Positions 1 to 10,029 of a stretch of DNA of 64,000 bases are shown in pieces. The stretch lies in assembly GCF_902859915.1 (NCBI RefSeq), contig NZ_CADIKK010000005.1, positions 124,001-188,000 of the forward strand. The letters are read 5' to 3'. The translations under genes and the position numbers were made by a program. Positions within the stretch are counted from its first letter, which is position 1; every line of letters begins with the position of its first letter. The notes under the pieces are model-generated. The model was not told the DNA's origin. It made no database searches and saw nothing but the letters and a program-made list of their open reading frames with translations. This DNA is from Paraburkholderia ultramafica (lineage in GTDB: Bacteria; Pseudomonadota; Gammaproteobacteria; Burkholderiales; Burkholderiaceae).

Positions 1-2390
1 GGCCAAACCCAGTCGGTAATCTCGGCGCGGTCGATGCCGTGCGTGTGGGCATAGTTCAGGTTGCTGATAATCGCGTTCGTCATGTCTTCCCTGAGATGCG
101 CCGTCCTGCCCTGTAATCGCGGCACGCGATCGAGAACATCGATCACCAGATTGAACCGGTCAACCTGATTCAGGATCGCGAGTTCGAGCGGCGTATTGAT
201 GTTGCCCTTCTCCTTGTAACCGCGTACGTGCAGATGCTTGTGATTGCGGAAGCGATAGGCGAGCTTGTGGATCAACCACGGGTAGCCGTGGAAGTTGAAG
301 ATCACCGGCTTGTCCACCGTGAACAGACTGTCGAACTCGCGCGCGGTCGAGCCATGCGGGTGCTCGCTCGCCGGCTGCATCCTGAACAGGTCCACCACGT
401 TCACGAAGCGCAGCTTGAGCTCGGGCAAGCGCTCGCGCAAAATGGCCGTCGCCGCCAGCGATTCCTGAGTGGCGACATCGCCACACGAGGCCATCACGAC
501 GTCCGGTTCCTCGCCCTCGTCGCTGCTCGCGCGCCGCCAGACGCCCAGACCCTTCGCGCAGTGCACGATCGCTTCGTCTATCGTGGTGAACTGCAGGTGC
601 TTCTGCTTGTCCGCCACGATGACGTTGATGCAGTCGGTCGAGCGCAAACAGTGATCGGCCACCACCAGCAGCGTATTCGCGTCCGGCGGCAGGTAGACGC
701 GCGTGACGGACGGGCTCTTGTTGGTCACGAGGTCGATGAAGCCGGGGTCTTGATGCGAGAAGCCGTTGTGATCCTGCCGCCACACGGTCGACGACAACAG
801 GATGTTCTGCGACGACACCGACGCGCGCCACGGTACATGGTTCTTGCAGATGTCCAGCCATTTCGCATGCTGGTTGAACATCGAATCCACCACATGCGCA
901 AATGCCTCGTACGTATGGAAGAAACCGTGCCGCCCGGAAAGCAGGTAGCCCTCGAGCCATCCCACCAGCGTATGCTCGGAGAGCATTTCCATCACCCGGC
1001 CGTCGCGCGTCAATTCCCCGCCGTCCTCGTCTTCGGGCAGCAGGTCGGCCATCCAGATCTTCTTGCTGACCTCGTAGATGGATTGGAGCCGGTTGGAAGC
1101 CGTCTCGTCGGGGCCGAACACGCGGAAGGTGGTCATGTTCTCGCGCATGGTGTCGCGCAGGAATTCGCCGAGCGGCCGGGTGTTCTCGTGCAGCACCTTG
1201 CCCGCGTGACTGAAGTCGACCGCGTAGGCACGGAAATCGGGCAGCTTCAACTCCCTGCGCAACACTCCGCCGTTGGCATGCGGATTGGCGCTGATGCGCC
1301 GTGGTCCCACCGGCGCGAGGGCTCGCAGTTCCGGGATCAACCGCCCGTCGGAATCAAACAGTTCCTCGGCCTTGTAACTGCGCAGCCAGCTTTCCAGAAG
1401 CCCGAGGTTCGCAGGATTGTCACGTACGTCGGAGAACGGCACCTGATGCGATCGCCACGAGCCCTCGGCCTTGTGGCCGTTGACCTCTTTGGGTCCGGTC
1501 CACCCTTTGGGCGTACGCAGCACGATCATCGGCCAGCGCGGCCGCTCGACCTGGCCGCCAGCGCGCGCCTTGTCATGGATCGCGCGGATCTCCGCAACGA
1601 CGGCGTCAAGCGTGCTGGCCATCTTCTGGTGCATCTCCGCATGGTCCGACCCTTCGACGAAAAACGGCTTGTAGCCATAGCCCACGAATAGCGCCTCGAG
1701 TTCCTCGTGACTGATGCGCGCGAGGACGGTCGGGTTGGCGATCTTGTAGCCATTCAGATTGAGAATCGGCAAGACGGTCCCGTCGCGAGCGGGATTGACG
1801 AATTTGTTCGAATGCCAGGCCGTGGCAAGCGGCCCAGTCTCCGCCTCGCCATCGCCGACCACGCACGCAACGATGAGCTCAGGGTTATCGAGCGCGGCGC
1901 CGTACGCATGCGACAGGCTGTAGCCCAGTTCGCCGCCCTCATGGATCGAGCCGGGCGTCTCCGGCGTGACATGCGAGCCGATGTGGCCCGGAAACGAAAA
2001 TTGCTTGAAGAACTTCTGCATGCCTTCTGCATCTTCGCTCTTGTCCGGATACACCTCCGAGTAGGTGCCTTCCAGATAGGCGGGGCCGAGCACGCCGGGG
2101 GCGCCATGTCCGGGGCCGGCCATGAAGATCACGTCCAGGTCGTCGCGCTTGATGACCCGGTTCAAATGCGCCCAGACAAACGAAAGCGCCGGACTCGCAC
2201 CCCAATGCCCGAGCAGACGCTGCTTCACGTGCTCGGCCTTCAGCGGCTCCCGCAGCAACGGGTTGTCAATCAGGTAGATCATGCCGACCGACAGGTAATT
2301 GCACGCGCGCCACCAGGCATCAATCAGCCGAAGTTCGTTGGAGTTGAGGGCAGCCTGTTGTGAAGCGCCCGAAGCGGGATGCTTGCCCAT
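1..2390 (-). CDS. xfp: Phosphoketolase (xylulose-5-phosphate/fructose-6-phosphate), 3' end cut by window edge
   Basis: Thiamine-diphosphate enzyme that splits xylulose 5-phosphate (and often fructose 6-phosphate) with phosphate into acetyl phosphate plus an aldose phosphate. The reading frame starts [12 protein letters not shown] and runs open to the window edge, about 796 codons; family members are about 790-800 residues, so only a few C-terminal codons are missing. Visible family blocks are [30 protein letters not shown], the ThDP-binding stretch [13 protein letters not shown], and [15 protein letters not shown]. The start has a ribosome-binding site (AGGAGA, 8 nt before the ATG). It is transcribed away from the PTS genes to its right, leaving an 814-bp divergent control region. 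Role inferred: phosphorolytic pentose breakdown to acetyl-P. Substrate preference cannot be read from sequence. Confidence 0.95.
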   Translation of the reverse strand, partial: MGKHPASGASQQAALNSNELRLIDAWWRACNYLSVGMIYLIDNPLLREPLKAEHVKQRLLGHWGASPALSFVWAHLNRVIKRDDLDVIFMAGPGHGAPGVLGPAYLEGTYSEVYPDKSEDAEGMQKFFKQFSFPGHIGSHVTPETPGSIHEGGELGYSLSHAYGAALDNPELIVACVVGDGEAETGPLATAWHSNKFVNPARDGTVLPILNLNGYKIANPTVLARISHEELEALFVGYGYKPFFVEGSDHAEMHQKMASTLDAVVAEIRAIHDKARAGGQVERPRWPMIVLRTPKGWTGPKEVNGHKAEGSWRSHQVPFSDVRDNPANLGLLESWLRSYKAEELFDSDGRLIPELRALAPVGPRRISANPHANGGVLRRELKLPDFRAYAVDFSHAGKVLHENTRPLGEFLRDTMRENMTTFRVFGPDETASNRLQSIYEVSKKIWMADLLPEDEDGGELTRDGRVMEMLSEHTLVGWLEGYLLSGRHGFFHTYEAFAHVVDSMFNQHAKWLDICKNHVPWRASVSSQNILLSSTVWRQDHNGFSHQDPGFIDLVTNKSPSVTRVYLPPDANTLLVVADHCLRSTDCINVIVADKQKHLQFTTIDEAIVHCAKGLGVWRRASSDEGEEPDVVMASCGDVATQESLAATAILRERLPELKLRFVNVVDLFRMQPASEHPHGSTAREFDSLFTVDKPVIFNFHGYPWLIHKLAYRFRNHKHLHVRGYKEKGNINTPLELAILNQVDRFNLVIDVLDRVPRLQGRTAHLREDMTNAIISNLNYAHTHGIDRAEITDWVW

Positions 2391-3204
2391 AGCGAAGTCT
2401 CCTGAACATGCAGCCTCATACGAAGGACTGTGCTGTGCAACTGGCGCGCTGCATCGACGCTTCTCTGGAGTTCTCGGGCCGCGTCGCGCCTGTCGGCGGT
2501 CTCTCTACATCCAGATTGCCATGAGCAGCTGAAAGACATTCAACATCGCAGAATACTTTACGAGGTGCAAATTGCAAGTGCGACAGGTACTGCGGCGACA
2601 TGGCTTGAGGCCCGAAGACAGTCCGGATGATAAGGAATACTTAGTCTGTAAAATAATAAAAGCAGTCGGCCTTAGTCTGCTCAATAGCGCGGTCTTCCAT
2701 TTGACGTTTTGCGAGTTCCACGCAGTGTCTCGACGTCGGCGAGCAGAATCCGCGCGCAGCGGAAAAATTGTGTTGGTCGTCTTATCCATGGCGCAGCACA
2801 GAACGTTTTATTGTTCTTTGACCTTGATGAACTTTTTGTGAACGCGCCAGATCTCCCAGACTGGATGTTTTTTGCGGTGGCCAAGCACGTTCTGGAACGT
2901 GGGCAGCAAGCGGATAGCCGGCCGCCTGAATGCAGCAGGACCGTTCAATATGCGTGCCGCGTCAAACGTCAGCGCTCGCGTAGCGACGGCGCACGTTGCG
3001 TCATTTGGGCAGCAAATCACAAAGTCGTTGCCTATGATTCAGCTAGGCCGGTTCGAGTACCTCGCAGCGCAGAACCCCGGCCAGTCTAGGGTTTCACCCT
3101 ACACCGATGGCTCCCTGATCCCATGCTCATCCGCGCCAGCGAAGTCCGGGCTCGCGCCGCCCAGATCACAACGTTTCAGCCGAGCGTCAAACGGAGTCGC
3201 GCAG
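2391..3204. other. Divergent intergenic region, no gene seen
   Basis: Separates the phosphoketolase and the PTS fusion gene. Reading frames here lack ribosome-binding sites and recognisable products. It has an A/T-rich patch near 2620-2670 with a direct repeat CTTAGTCTG (2640 and 2671), and a palindrome nearer the PTS gene that is listed separately. Both divergent promoters probably lie here, but I could not place -10/-35 elements with confidence. Confidence 0.6.
3087..3101. promoter_or_regulatory. Palindromic operator candidate upstream of the PTS operon
   Basis: TAGGGT-TTC-ACCCTA, perfect 6-bp arms, about 100 bp before the start codon of the PTS fusion gene. The position suits an operator or activator site for the PTS genes. 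The cognate regulator is not in the window. Confidence 0.35.
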
Positions 3205-5757
3205 ATGAAAGCTCCTCAGCGTCCACTACGCATCGAGTTGTCGGCACCACTCTCGGGCGTCATGGTGCCGCTCGAAAGCGTGCCCGATCCCGTCTTCGCG
3301 CAGAAGATGGTCGGCGACGGTGTTTCAATCGACCCGACTTCGGATGAGCTGCGCTCGCCGCTCTCCGGCAAGGTCACGCAACTGCACAGTTCCAGCCACG
3401 CCGTGACGATCACCGGCGATAGCGGGCTCGAAGTGCTGCTCCACATCGGGCTCGACACCGTGTTGCTGCGTGGCGAAGGCTTCACCCCGCTGGTCAAGCA
3501 AGGCGACATCGTTGCGACGGGCCAGCCTCTGATCCGTTTCGATCCTGTCTTCGTCGGCGCCAAGGCGACGAGCCTGCTGACCCAGATGGTGATCGCCAAC
3601 GGCGATCTGGTAACGCGCTACGTGGCCGCCAAAGGCCTCGTCACTGCGGGCAAGGACGTTGCACTGTCGGTTGAACTGGTCGGTGAAGCGGTCGAAGAGC
3701 ATACGACCGGCGCGACCGGCACGGCCGGCGCAATCCTCTCCGACGAAGTCACCCTGCCCAATCCCGCGGGCATGCATGCACGGCCCGCCGCGGTCTTCGC
3801 CGGTGCAGCGAAGAAGTACGAGTCCGACATCCGCCTGCTGCGCGGCAGCGACAGTGCGAACGCCAAGTCGATCGTGTCCATCATGGGGCTCGCGACGAAG
3901 TTCGGCGACAAGGTGCGCGTCCAGGCCGCCGGTCCCGACGCGGCGCAAGCCGCTGGCGCGCTTGCGCGTCTGCTCGCTGGAGGTTCGGGCGAGCAGCCCG
4001 GCGACGCGCCCGCCCCCGCACCGGCGGACCTTGCATCCGCCAGTGAGCCCGCCGTCGCCAAACGCGCGCAGCCTGCCGACGCTGACGAACTCACCGGCGT
4101 ATCGGCCTCGCCTGGACTCGCAGTCGGCAAAATCGTGCAGTTCCGCCAGCAAGTCATCGACGTCAAGGAAGCCGGCGAAGCGCCGCAGCGCGAACGGGCG
4201 CGGCTCGAAGCGGCTCACCACGTAGCGCGCCAGCAGATCGAGGCGCTTAAAGCGAAGCTCACCGATCCGTCGAAAGCGCAGATCCTCGACGCGCACCTGG
4301 AACTGCTCGAAGACCCCGATCTCAACGGCATGGCGATCGGCCGCATCAGCGAAGGCAAGAGCGCGGGCTTTGCGTGGCGCGCCGCTTTCGAGCAGCAGGC
4401 GAGCGCGCTCGAAAAGCTCGACAATCCGCTGCTGCGTGAGCGCGCGGGCGACGTCCGGGACGTTGGCCGGCGTGTGCTGGCGCTGCTAGCGGGCATGAAG
4501 CAGGCGCAGATCGCGGTGCCCGCCGACTCGATCCTGATCGCCGAGGAGCTCTCGCCGTCCGACACCGCTTCGCTCGATCGCGGCAAGGTGCTCGGCTTCT
4601 GCACGACGACGGGCGGTGCCACGAGCCACGTCGCGATCCTCGCGCGCTCGCTCGGTATCCCTGCCATCTGCGGGATCGACGAGGCTGCGCTGCAACTCGC
4701 CGACGGCACGCTCGTCGTGCTGGACGGCTCGCATGGCAGCTTGCGGCGCAACCCGAGCGCCGCGGAACTCGAGAAGGCGCGCGAGCGCATCGGGCGTCAG
4801 ACGGTCAAGCGCGAAGAAGAGAAGCTCGCTGCGAACAAGCTCGCAGTGACGGCCGACGGTCATCGCGTCGAAGTCGTCGCGAACATCCGCAACGCGCCGG
4901 AGGCGCGCGATGCCGTTGCGGCCGGTGCCGAAGGGGTGGGCCTGCTGCGCTCCGAGTTCCTCTTCGACGATCGCGACACCGCGCCGTCCGAGGACGAACA
5001 GGCCGCCGAATATTGCGCGGTGGCCGAAGCGCTCGGCCGCGAGCGTCCGCTCGTGATCCGCACGCTCGACACGGGCGGCGACAAACCGCTCTCCTACATG
5101 CCGCTACCCAGGGAAGACAACCCGTTCCTCGGCCTGCGCGGCGTGCGTGTGAGCCTCGAGCGTCCGGAGATTTTCCGCACGCAGTTGCGCGCGATTCTGC
5201 GCGCAGCGCCCATCGGCAACCTGCATGTGATGTTCCCGATGGTCGCCGCGATCGAGGAAGTGCTCGCGGCAAAGAAGATCCTGCTGGAAGAAGCCGGCGA
5301 CCGCGCGAACAGCGTCAAGGTCGGCGTGATGATCGAAGTGCCCGCTGCCGCGCTGATTGCCGGGCCGCTCGCGCGCGAAGTCGACTTCTTCTCGATCGGC
5401 ACGAACGATCTCACGCAATACACGCTCGCGATGGACCGCGGGCATCCAAAGCTCGCCAGGCAAGCCGATGCGCTGCACCCGGCGGTGTTGCGCCTGATCG
5501 GCATGACGGTCGAAGGCGCGCACCAGCACGGCAAATGGGTCGGCGTCTGCGGCGGCATCGCCTCGGATGCGATGGCCGTGCCGGTGCTCGCGGGCCTCGG
5601 TGTCGACGAGCTTTCGGTCAGCATTCCCGCGGTCGGTTCGATCAAGGCCCAGCTTGCGCGGCTGACGATGGACAAGGCGCGCCAGCTCGCCGCCGACGCG
5701 CTGCGCCTCGGCACCGCCGCTGAAGTCCGCGCCCTGCTTGCCCCCTTCGCCGAATAA
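3205..5757 (+). CDS. nagF: Multidomain PTS phosphotransferase, EIIA-HPr-EI fusion
   Basis: Carries phosphate from PEP through EI and HPr to an attached EIIA, which loads the membrane permease encoded next. 850 residues. Residues 1-150 are EIIA-Glc type with the paired histidines His65 and His80 (LLHIGLDT). Residues 178-265 are HPr with His191 in [11 protein letters not shown] and the regulatory-serine region [10 protein letters not shown]. Residues 295-850 are enzyme I with His475 in [13 protein letters not shown] and the C-terminal cysteine Cys782 (GVCGGIA). Start chosen at MKAPQRP, where homology begins; the frame is open further upstream but without family similarity. It is 22 bp from the permease gene, so the two form an operon. 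The symbol is by analogy with the Burkholderia GlcNAc system; no nagA, nagB or GntR gene is next to it here. Confidence 0.9.
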   Translation: MKAPQRPLRIELSAPLSGVMVPLESVPDPVFAQKMVGDGVSIDPTSDELRSPLSGKVTQLHSSSHAVTITGDSGLEVLLHIGLDTVLLRGEGFTPLVKQGDIVATGQPLIRFDPVFVGAKATSLLTQMVIANGDLVTRYVAAKGLVTAGKDVALSVELVGEAVEEHTTGATGTAGAILSDEVTLPNPAGMHARPAAVFAGAAKKYESDIRLLRGSDSANAKSIVSIMGLATKFGDKVRVQAAGPDAAQAAGALARLLAGGSGEQPGDAPAPAPADLASASEPAVAKRAQPADADELTGVSASPGLAVGKIVQFRQQVIDVKEAGEAPQRERARLEAAHHVARQQIEALKAKLTDPSKAQILDAHLELLEDPDLNGMAIGRISEGKSAGFAWRAAFEQQASALEKLDNPLLRERAGDVRDVGRRVLALLAGMKQAQIAVPADSILIAEELSPSDTASLDRGKVLGFCTTTGGATSHVAILARSLGIPAICGIDEAALQLADGTLVVLDGSHGSLRRNPSAAELEKARERIGRQTVKREEEKLAANKLAVTADGHRVEVVANIRNAPEARDAVAAGAEGVGLLRSEFLFDDRDTAPSEDEQAAEYCAVAEALGRERPLVIRTLDTGGDKPLSYMPLPREDNPFLGLRGVRVSLERPEIFRTQLRAILRAAPIGNLHVMFPMVAAIEEVLAAKKILLEEAGDRANSVKVGVMIEVPAAALIAGPLAREVDFFSIGTNDLTQYTLAMDRGHPKLARQADALHPAVLRLIGMTVEGAHQHGKWVGVCGGIASDAMAVPVLAGLGVDELSVSIPAVGSIKAQLARLTMDKARQLAADALRLGTAAEVRALLAPFAE

Positions 5758-5779
5758 ACGGATCGAGAGGAGAGCCGCC

Positions 5780-7558
5780 ATGTTCAAGCATGCCTTCGGA
5801 GTCTTGCAGAAAGTCGGCAAGTCATTGATGCTGCCGGTCGCGGTGCTCCCGGTGGCCGGCCTGCTGCTCGGCCTCGGCGCGACCGATTTCCACGGTTACG
5901 TGCCGCTCATGGTGCTCGCGCTGATGAAGAACGCGGGCGACGTGATTTTCGCCAACCTGCCGCTGATCTTCGCGATCGGCGTCGCGCTCGGCTTCACCGA
6001 GAACGACGGCGTCTCGGGCATCGCCGCAACGATCGGCTATCTCGTGATGACCGCGACCTTGGGCGTGATTGCCAAGGCCCAGGGCATCGAGCCCGACACG
6101 ATCATGGGCATTCCGTCGATCCAGACCGGCGTGTTCGGCGGCATTCTGGCCGGAGGTCTCGCCGCGTGGATGTTCAATCGCTACTACAAGATCGCGCTGC
6201 CGGCCTATCTCGGCTTCTTCGCCGGCAAGCGCTTCGTGCCCATCGTGACCGCGATCGGCTCGATCGTGCTCGGCGCCATTCTGTCCTTCGTGTGGCCGCC
6301 GATCGGCGGCGTAATCAAGGCCTTCTCGCACTGGGCGGCGGTGTCCGACCCGCGCACGGCGGCGACGATCTACGGCTTCGTCGAGCGTCTGCTGATCCCG
6401 TTCGGCCTGCACCACATCTGGAACGTGCCGTTCTTCTTCGAGGCGGGCAGCTACCTGGACCCGACCAACGGCAAGACGGTCCATGGCGACATCAACCGCT
6501 TCTTTGCGGGCGACCCCACCGCCGGCATCCTCGCGGGCGCGTTCCTGTTCAAGATGTTCGGCCTGCCGGCCGCCGCGATCGCAATCTGGCACTGCGCGAA
6601 GCCCGAGAAGAAGGTCGCCGTCGGCGGCATGATGGTCTCCGCCGCGCTGACCTCGTTTCTCACCGGCATCACCGAGCCGATCGAGTTCGCGTTCCTGTTC
6701 GTCGCCCCGGTCCTCTACCTGATTCACGCGTGTCTCGTGGCGACGGCGCAGTTCGTCGCCAACACGCTCGGCATGCGCATGGGCTTCACCTTCTCGCAGG
6801 GCGGCATCGACTTCCTGATGTTCAACCTGATCGGCAACAAGGCGACGCATGCGTGGTATGTCTTCGTCCTCGGTCCGGTCTACGCGGTGATTTACTACGG
6901 CGTGTTTCGCTTCGTGATCACGAGGTTCAACCTCAAGACGCCGGGTCGCGAGGACGACATCGTCGAAACCGCCGCGCTCAGCACGGCCGGCGTCGGCGGA
7001 CGCTCGCGCGAACTGGTGCTCGCCTTCGGCGGCCGTTCCAACATCGACAGCCTGGATGCCTGCATCACGCGTCTGCGCATCTCGGTGAAAGACCCGGCAC
7101 TCGTCAACGAGGGCAAGCTCAAGGCGCTCGGTGCCGCGGGTGTCGTGCGGGTCGGCAACGGAGTGCAGGCGATCTTTGGGCCGTTGTCGGAAAACATGAA
7201 GACCGACATGCAGGAATACCTGAAGACGGCTGGCAGCGAAGCCGACCTCGCAGCGGGCGGAACGCCTGTCACCGAAGCCGTGGCTCCGGCCGCGTCCACC
7301 GCGACCTTGGCGCACAACCCAACGCAGCAGAACGCTCGGGCGGAGAAAATCCGCGCAGCGCTCGGCGGCGCCGCCAACATCAAGCAGCTCGAGGCGCTTG
7401 CGGCCACGCGCCTGCGCGTCGTGCTGTCCGACGCCTCACAGCTCGACACCGCCGCTTTGAAGGCGGCCGGCGTGCCCGCGACACAGTCCCTGACCAACGG
7501 CGAGTTCGACCTGATCGTCGGCCTCGAAGCGGAAAACCTGGCAGGCGCGATGCGATAA
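5780..7558 (+). CDS. nagE: PTS EIICB permease, N-acetylglucosamine/glucose family
   Basis: Inner-membrane permease that imports and phosphorylates an amino sugar or glucose. 592 residues. The EIIC domain spans about 1-390 (hydrophobic start [51 protein letters not shown]; ends near RFNLKTPGR). A canonical EIIB domain follows at about 410-485, with the phosphorylated Cys428 in [14 protein letters not shown] second EIIB-like domain (about 515-592) reads [13 protein letters not shown], so it lacks the cysteine. EIIA comes from the upstream fusion protein. Start at MFKHAFGV, preceded by GAGAGGAGAG. GlcNAc is the likeliest substrate by family resemblance, but glucose is not excluded. Confidence 0.9.
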   Translation: MFKHAFGVLQKVGKSLMLPVAVLPVAGLLLGLGATDFHGYVPLMVLALMKNAGDVIFANLPLIFAIGVALGFTENDGVSGIAATIGYLVMTATLGVIAKAQGIEPDTIMGIPSIQTGVFGGILAGGLAAWMFNRYYKIALPAYLGFFAGKRFVPIVTAIGSIVLGAILSFVWPPIGGVIKAFSHWAAVSDPRTAATIYGFVERLLIPFGLHHIWNVPFFFEAGSYLDPTNGKTVHGDINRFFAGDPTAGILAGAFLFKMFGLPAAAIAIWHCAKPEKKVAVGGMMVSAALTSFLTGITEPIEFAFLFVAPVLYLIHACLVATAQFVANTLGMRMGFTFSQGGIDFLMFNLIGNKATHAWYVFVLGPVYAVIYYGVFRFVITRFNLKTPGREDDIVETAALSTAGVGGRSRELVLAFGGRSNIDSLDACITRLRISVKDPALVNEGKLKALGAAGVVRVGNGVQAIFGPLSENMKTDMQEYLKTAGSEADLAAGGTPVTEAVAPAASTATLAHNPTQQNARAEKIRAALGGAANIKQLEALAATRLRVVLSDASQLDTAALKAAGVPATQSLTNGEFDLIVGLEAENLAGAMR

Positions 7559-7957
7559 GCGCCGACAAGACCTGTCGTCTGAATGTCCGTCCTGTCGCGT
7601 GGACGAATGACGGGAATTGGCTGCGGAATCAACCGGAGGATGCAGCACACCAAGGCTGCGACGCGAGCGCTTTCAGCTCGAACCACTTGACGGACTGGCT
7701 CACTGCATGTTGCCGCCACTCGGAGGCCGGCGCTGGTGAGGCGGCTTCACGCCGTGAAATGGCCGTTACCTTCGCTGGCGCACGCTGCGATCCTGTCGTT
7801 ATCGTGGTTCGCTCAGTGCTCCCATCACTATCCATGCACTAGCAGGCAAGCGGACCTGCGCTAATGGGCAAGCGCTAGCTGGTTTGTCCGCGATATCGTT
7901 GTGTCACCCCGCAAAACCTGTCCACCCTTTTTGGGGAGCGGCGGTCGTGGGATCATG
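7559..7957. other. Intergenic region without a gene
   Basis: Lies between the PTS permease and the cupin gene. No reading frame with a ribosome-binding site or recognisable product, and no clear terminator with a T-run after the permease. A half-copy of the AAGCGCTAG motif occurs near 7865. Confidence 0.5.
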
Positions 7958-7978
7958 AGTAAGCGCTGAAGCGCTAAG
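7958..7978. repeat. Single copy of the AGTAAGCGCT palindrome at a ribosome-binding site
   Basis: AGTAAGCGCT-GA-AGCGCTAA; the same core occurs three times at 11245-11373. Its right arm abuts the AAGGAG ribosome-binding site of the cupin gene, so a hairpin in the mRNA would end at the Shine-Dalgarno sequence. Confidence 0.7.
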
Positions 7979-7984
7979 GAGACG

Positions 7985-8425
7985 ATGATGGAAATCAAGC
8001 CGAAGGTCCGTGAGGAAGCTGTTCAACTGAACGATATCCCCTGGAAGGCGTTCCCCGATGCGCTTTCCCATGGCGGCATCCGCTGGAAGATGCTGCACGC
8101 CTCCCCCGAGATGGGTGCCTGGACGGCGATTTTCGACTGCCCGGCCGGCTCCTCCTTTAATGCCCACTTTCATGTCGGGCCCGGCGAATATTTCCTGACA
8201 AAAGGCCGCATGGATGTCCGCGGCGGTGCCGGGCACGGTGGCGACACCGTCGTCGCTCCCGCATACGGCTACGAATCCGCGAACGCGCGGCACGACAAGA
8301 CGTATTTCCCCGTCGACAGCGAGTTCTACATGACGTTCCTCGGTCCGCTGGCATTCATCAAGGAAGACGGCACACCGATCGTCGTCGTCACGTGGGACGA
8401 AGCGCAGCGCGCCTACGCAGGCTAA
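7985..8425 (+). CDS. Cupin-fold dioxygenase, Dke1 / dihydroxyacetophenone dioxygenase type
   Basis: Single-domain cupin of 146 residues. The probable metal ligands are His61 and His63 in AHFHVGPGEY, with His103 downstream. This spacing fits the three-histidine Fe(II) site of the diketone-cleaving Dke1 group; Glu68 lies in the usual cupin position. Members cleave C-C bonds next to carbonyls (acetylacetone, dihydroxyacetophenone). Ribosome-binding site AAGGAGACG; the start could be the first or second of two adjacent ATGs. Followed co-directionally by an NTF2-like protein and a tautomerase, which suggests a small degradative cassette. The true substrate is unknown. Confidence 0.75.
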   Translation: MMEIKPKVREEAVQLNDIPWKAFPDALSHGGIRWKMLHASPEMGAWTAIFDCPAGSSFNAHFHVGPGEYFLTKGRMDVRGGAGHGGDTVVAPAYGYESANARHDKTYFPVDSEFYMTFLGPLAFIKEDGTPIVVVTWDEAQRAYAG

Positions 8426-8496
8426 TCCGGCACTGAGCCGAAGGCCCGCGATAGCCTGTTTGCGGGACCCGCAACCGGCTTCTGGAGACATTGAAC

Positions 8497-8868
8497 ATGA
8501 CCAACGCTTCAGCACAGACCGATGGTGCCACCCAGCAGGTGTTCGACCATCATCTCGGCGCGTTCGCTCAGGGTCTGGACGAACTTCTGAAAGACTATGA
8601 CGACCACTCGACGATCATCACGCCGGACAAGACCTATAGGGGCAGCGCGGAGATCCGCGCCTTCTTCAAGGCGTTCCTCGAAAGCGCCGATCCCGGATTC
8701 TGGCCAGCATTCAGGATCACAAGCAAAAGCACGGCTGGCGAAGTCGCCTATCTGGCGTGGGAGGCGAAGCCCTGGGTGACGCTTGCCACCGATACGCTGG
8801 TCGTCAAGGACGGAAAGATCGCGGTCCAGACCTTCACCCCCTTCTCAGGCCAGGAGTCACTTGCATGA
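8497..8868 (+). CDS. SnoaL/NTF2-like protein
   Basis: 123 residues with the NTF2-like pattern: an N-terminal helix (FDHHLGAFAQGLDELLKDYDDHSTIITPD), then Y-G-x2-I-x3-F (YRGSAEIRAFFKAFL), then strands ending in the D-G-K-I turn (VVKDGKIAVQTF). Such proteins are small hydrolases, isomerases or ligand binders; no specific function can be assigned. The ATG is chosen over an in-frame TTG six bases upstream because GGAG sits at better spacing. Its stop overlaps the ATG of a short downstream frame (ATGA), a sign of translational coupling. Confidence 0.75.
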   Translation: MTNASAQTDGATQQVFDHHLGAFAQGLDELLKDYDDHSTIITPDKTYRGSAEIRAFFKAFLESADPGFWPAFRITSKSTAGEVAYLAWEAKPWVTLATDTLVVKDGKIAVQTFTPFSGQESLA

Positions 8869-8954
8869 GTCAGCAGGCACGGTCCGGACAGGTTCGACCT
8901 GATCTTTTAGATAGGATCACTACCTATGAGGCAGTCGTGAAAGGAAGGTTTTGA
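8865..8954 (+). pseudogene. Short ATGA-coupled frame, probable remnant
   Basis: Begins inside the stop codon of the NTF2-like gene and encodes only 29 residues (MSQQARSGQVRPDLLDRI..., ending VVKGRF). The coupled start implies that a longer gene once followed. The phrase ITTYEAVVKGRF weakly recalls nitroreductase N-termini, which is speculation. The next 185 bases up to the tautomerase have no recognised product. Confidence 0.3.
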
Positions 8955-9139
8955 AACCGCGTTGCCGCCTTTATGGGCTACTCCGTCACGACGGCCACGA
9001 CAAATTCACCAGTCCGCACGGGTTCCGCACTGTCGACCCGGAGGGCCAAAGCTCGCCTTGCGGGAAGTGAGATGCCTCACCAGCCCAGATGCGAGGCAAT
9101 CCTCGATGCACCCGCCTTTCAATCTCAGGAGAACTGGCC

Positions 9140-9643
9140 ATGCCACTTATGGATGTTACCTTCGCGCAAGGTTCATTGAACACAGACGCCCAAAGCAGGC
9201 TATCGGCGAAGCTGTGGTCCGTCGCGCTTCGTTGGGAAGGAATCGAAATTAACGAGACATCTGCATCCGTCGCCTGGGTCTATCTTGACGAACGCCCCCA
9301 ACATCACATCACCGTCGCCGGAAAGTCTCCCAGGCAGAACATCTATCGAGTCAATGTTCGGGTCATGGCCGGGTTCATGGATCAACAGCGGATCGACAGT
9401 CTCGCCCGCGAGCTGACCGACTCGATCCTTGAAGTCGACGCAACGATGGGTGACGGCAGCGGCCCGCGAGTATTCTGCATTATCGAGGAGATTCCGAGCG
9501 GGACCTGGAGTATCGACGGGCAGACCTGGACCACCGCGTTTACCGCTCGTACATTGCGGCTCGATAGCGAACGCGTCGACGCGATGGAAAAAGCCGTGGC
9601 CGCCCGCCCCCGCATCGACGTTCCATATACCGTAAAGAATTAA
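9140..9643 (+). CDS. Tautomerase superfamily protein with N-terminal proline
   Basis: 167 residues starting MPLMDVTFAQGSLN, so that Pro1 is exposed after Met removal; this is the catalytic base of the 4-oxalocrotonate tautomerase superfamily. The start is fixed by this Pro and by a ribosome-binding site (CAGGAGA) at good spacing; the frame is open further upstream without support. The length suits a two-beta-alpha-beta single chain rather than the 60-residue 4-OT subunit. Likely acts on enol/keto or halogenated acid intermediates, in keeping with the cupin dioxygenase nearby. Confidence 0.75.
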   Translation: MPLMDVTFAQGSLNTDAQSRLSAKLWSVALRWEGIEINETSASVAWVYLDERPQHHITVAGKSPRQNIYRVNVRVMAGFMDQQRIDSLARELTDSILEVDATMGDGSGPRVFCIIEEIPSGTWSIDGQTWTTAFTARTLRLDSERVDAMEKAVAARPRIDVPYTVKN

Positions 9644-9648
9644 GAGAA

Positions 9649-9677
9649 GTCTGCGGCAAGCCCGCAGACCGGGCTTG
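9649..9677 (+). terminator. Two overlapping, mutually exclusive hairpins
   Basis: Six bases after the tautomerase stop. One stem is GTCTGCGG/CCGCAGAC and the other is CAAGCCCG/CGGGCTTG; the second starts in the loop of the first, so only one can form. There is no T-run, so this is at best a weak intrinsic terminator or an mRNA 3'-end stabiliser. Confidence 0.45.
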
Positions 9678-10029
9678 CCATCAACGCGCGCCACGTAGGG
9701 TATCCCTGAGTCTCGCCGTTACGCCCCCTTTGGACGGCCGTGCCGGTCTAGCCGTCTTCAACTACCCTCCTCTGTCGAGCGGCGCTTTCTCAATGTCGGC
9801 ACGCCTCCCGAAGCGAATGCGCCAACGGCGAAAGTGGCAACACGCTCCCGTGAGGCGCAGTATTTCAGCAGCGTACAGCCCGCCGTACCGATAATTGATC
9901 AATTTGAAATGATGCATTCATCCGCCCTCTCTTTCTCCGCTCGAAGACATTCCCTAAAGTAGTCGCCATACCCGCCGGACAGCGAACCAAATCAGTCGGT
10001 CGGGCCGCCATCCTTCAAAGGACACGCTC
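9678..10029. other. Intergenic/promoter region of the MaoC operon
   Basis: No gene seen. Contains a 12-bp palindrome AATTGATCAATT (9893-9904) followed by the A/T-rich run TTGAAATGATGCATTCATC, about 125 bp before the MaoC start. This could be an operator; the LysR regulator at the far end of the operon is a candidate binder. Confidence 0.4.

Noticed and set aside
228..1691. 487-codon open frame on the + strand
   Set aside because: It is antisense to the phosphoketolase, whose family motifs are clear on the minus strand.
2640..2679. CTTAGTCTG direct repeat in the phosphoketolase/PTS spacer
   Set aside because: Only nine bases, two copies; too weak for a separate claim.
5822..7315. 497-codon minus-strand frame opposite the PTS permease
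   Set aside because: Composition typical of an antisense frame; the permease is unambiguous.
8955..9139. Possible extra gene between the NTF2-like and tautomerase genes
   Set aside because: Short frames in different phases, no motif; treated as remnant or spacer.
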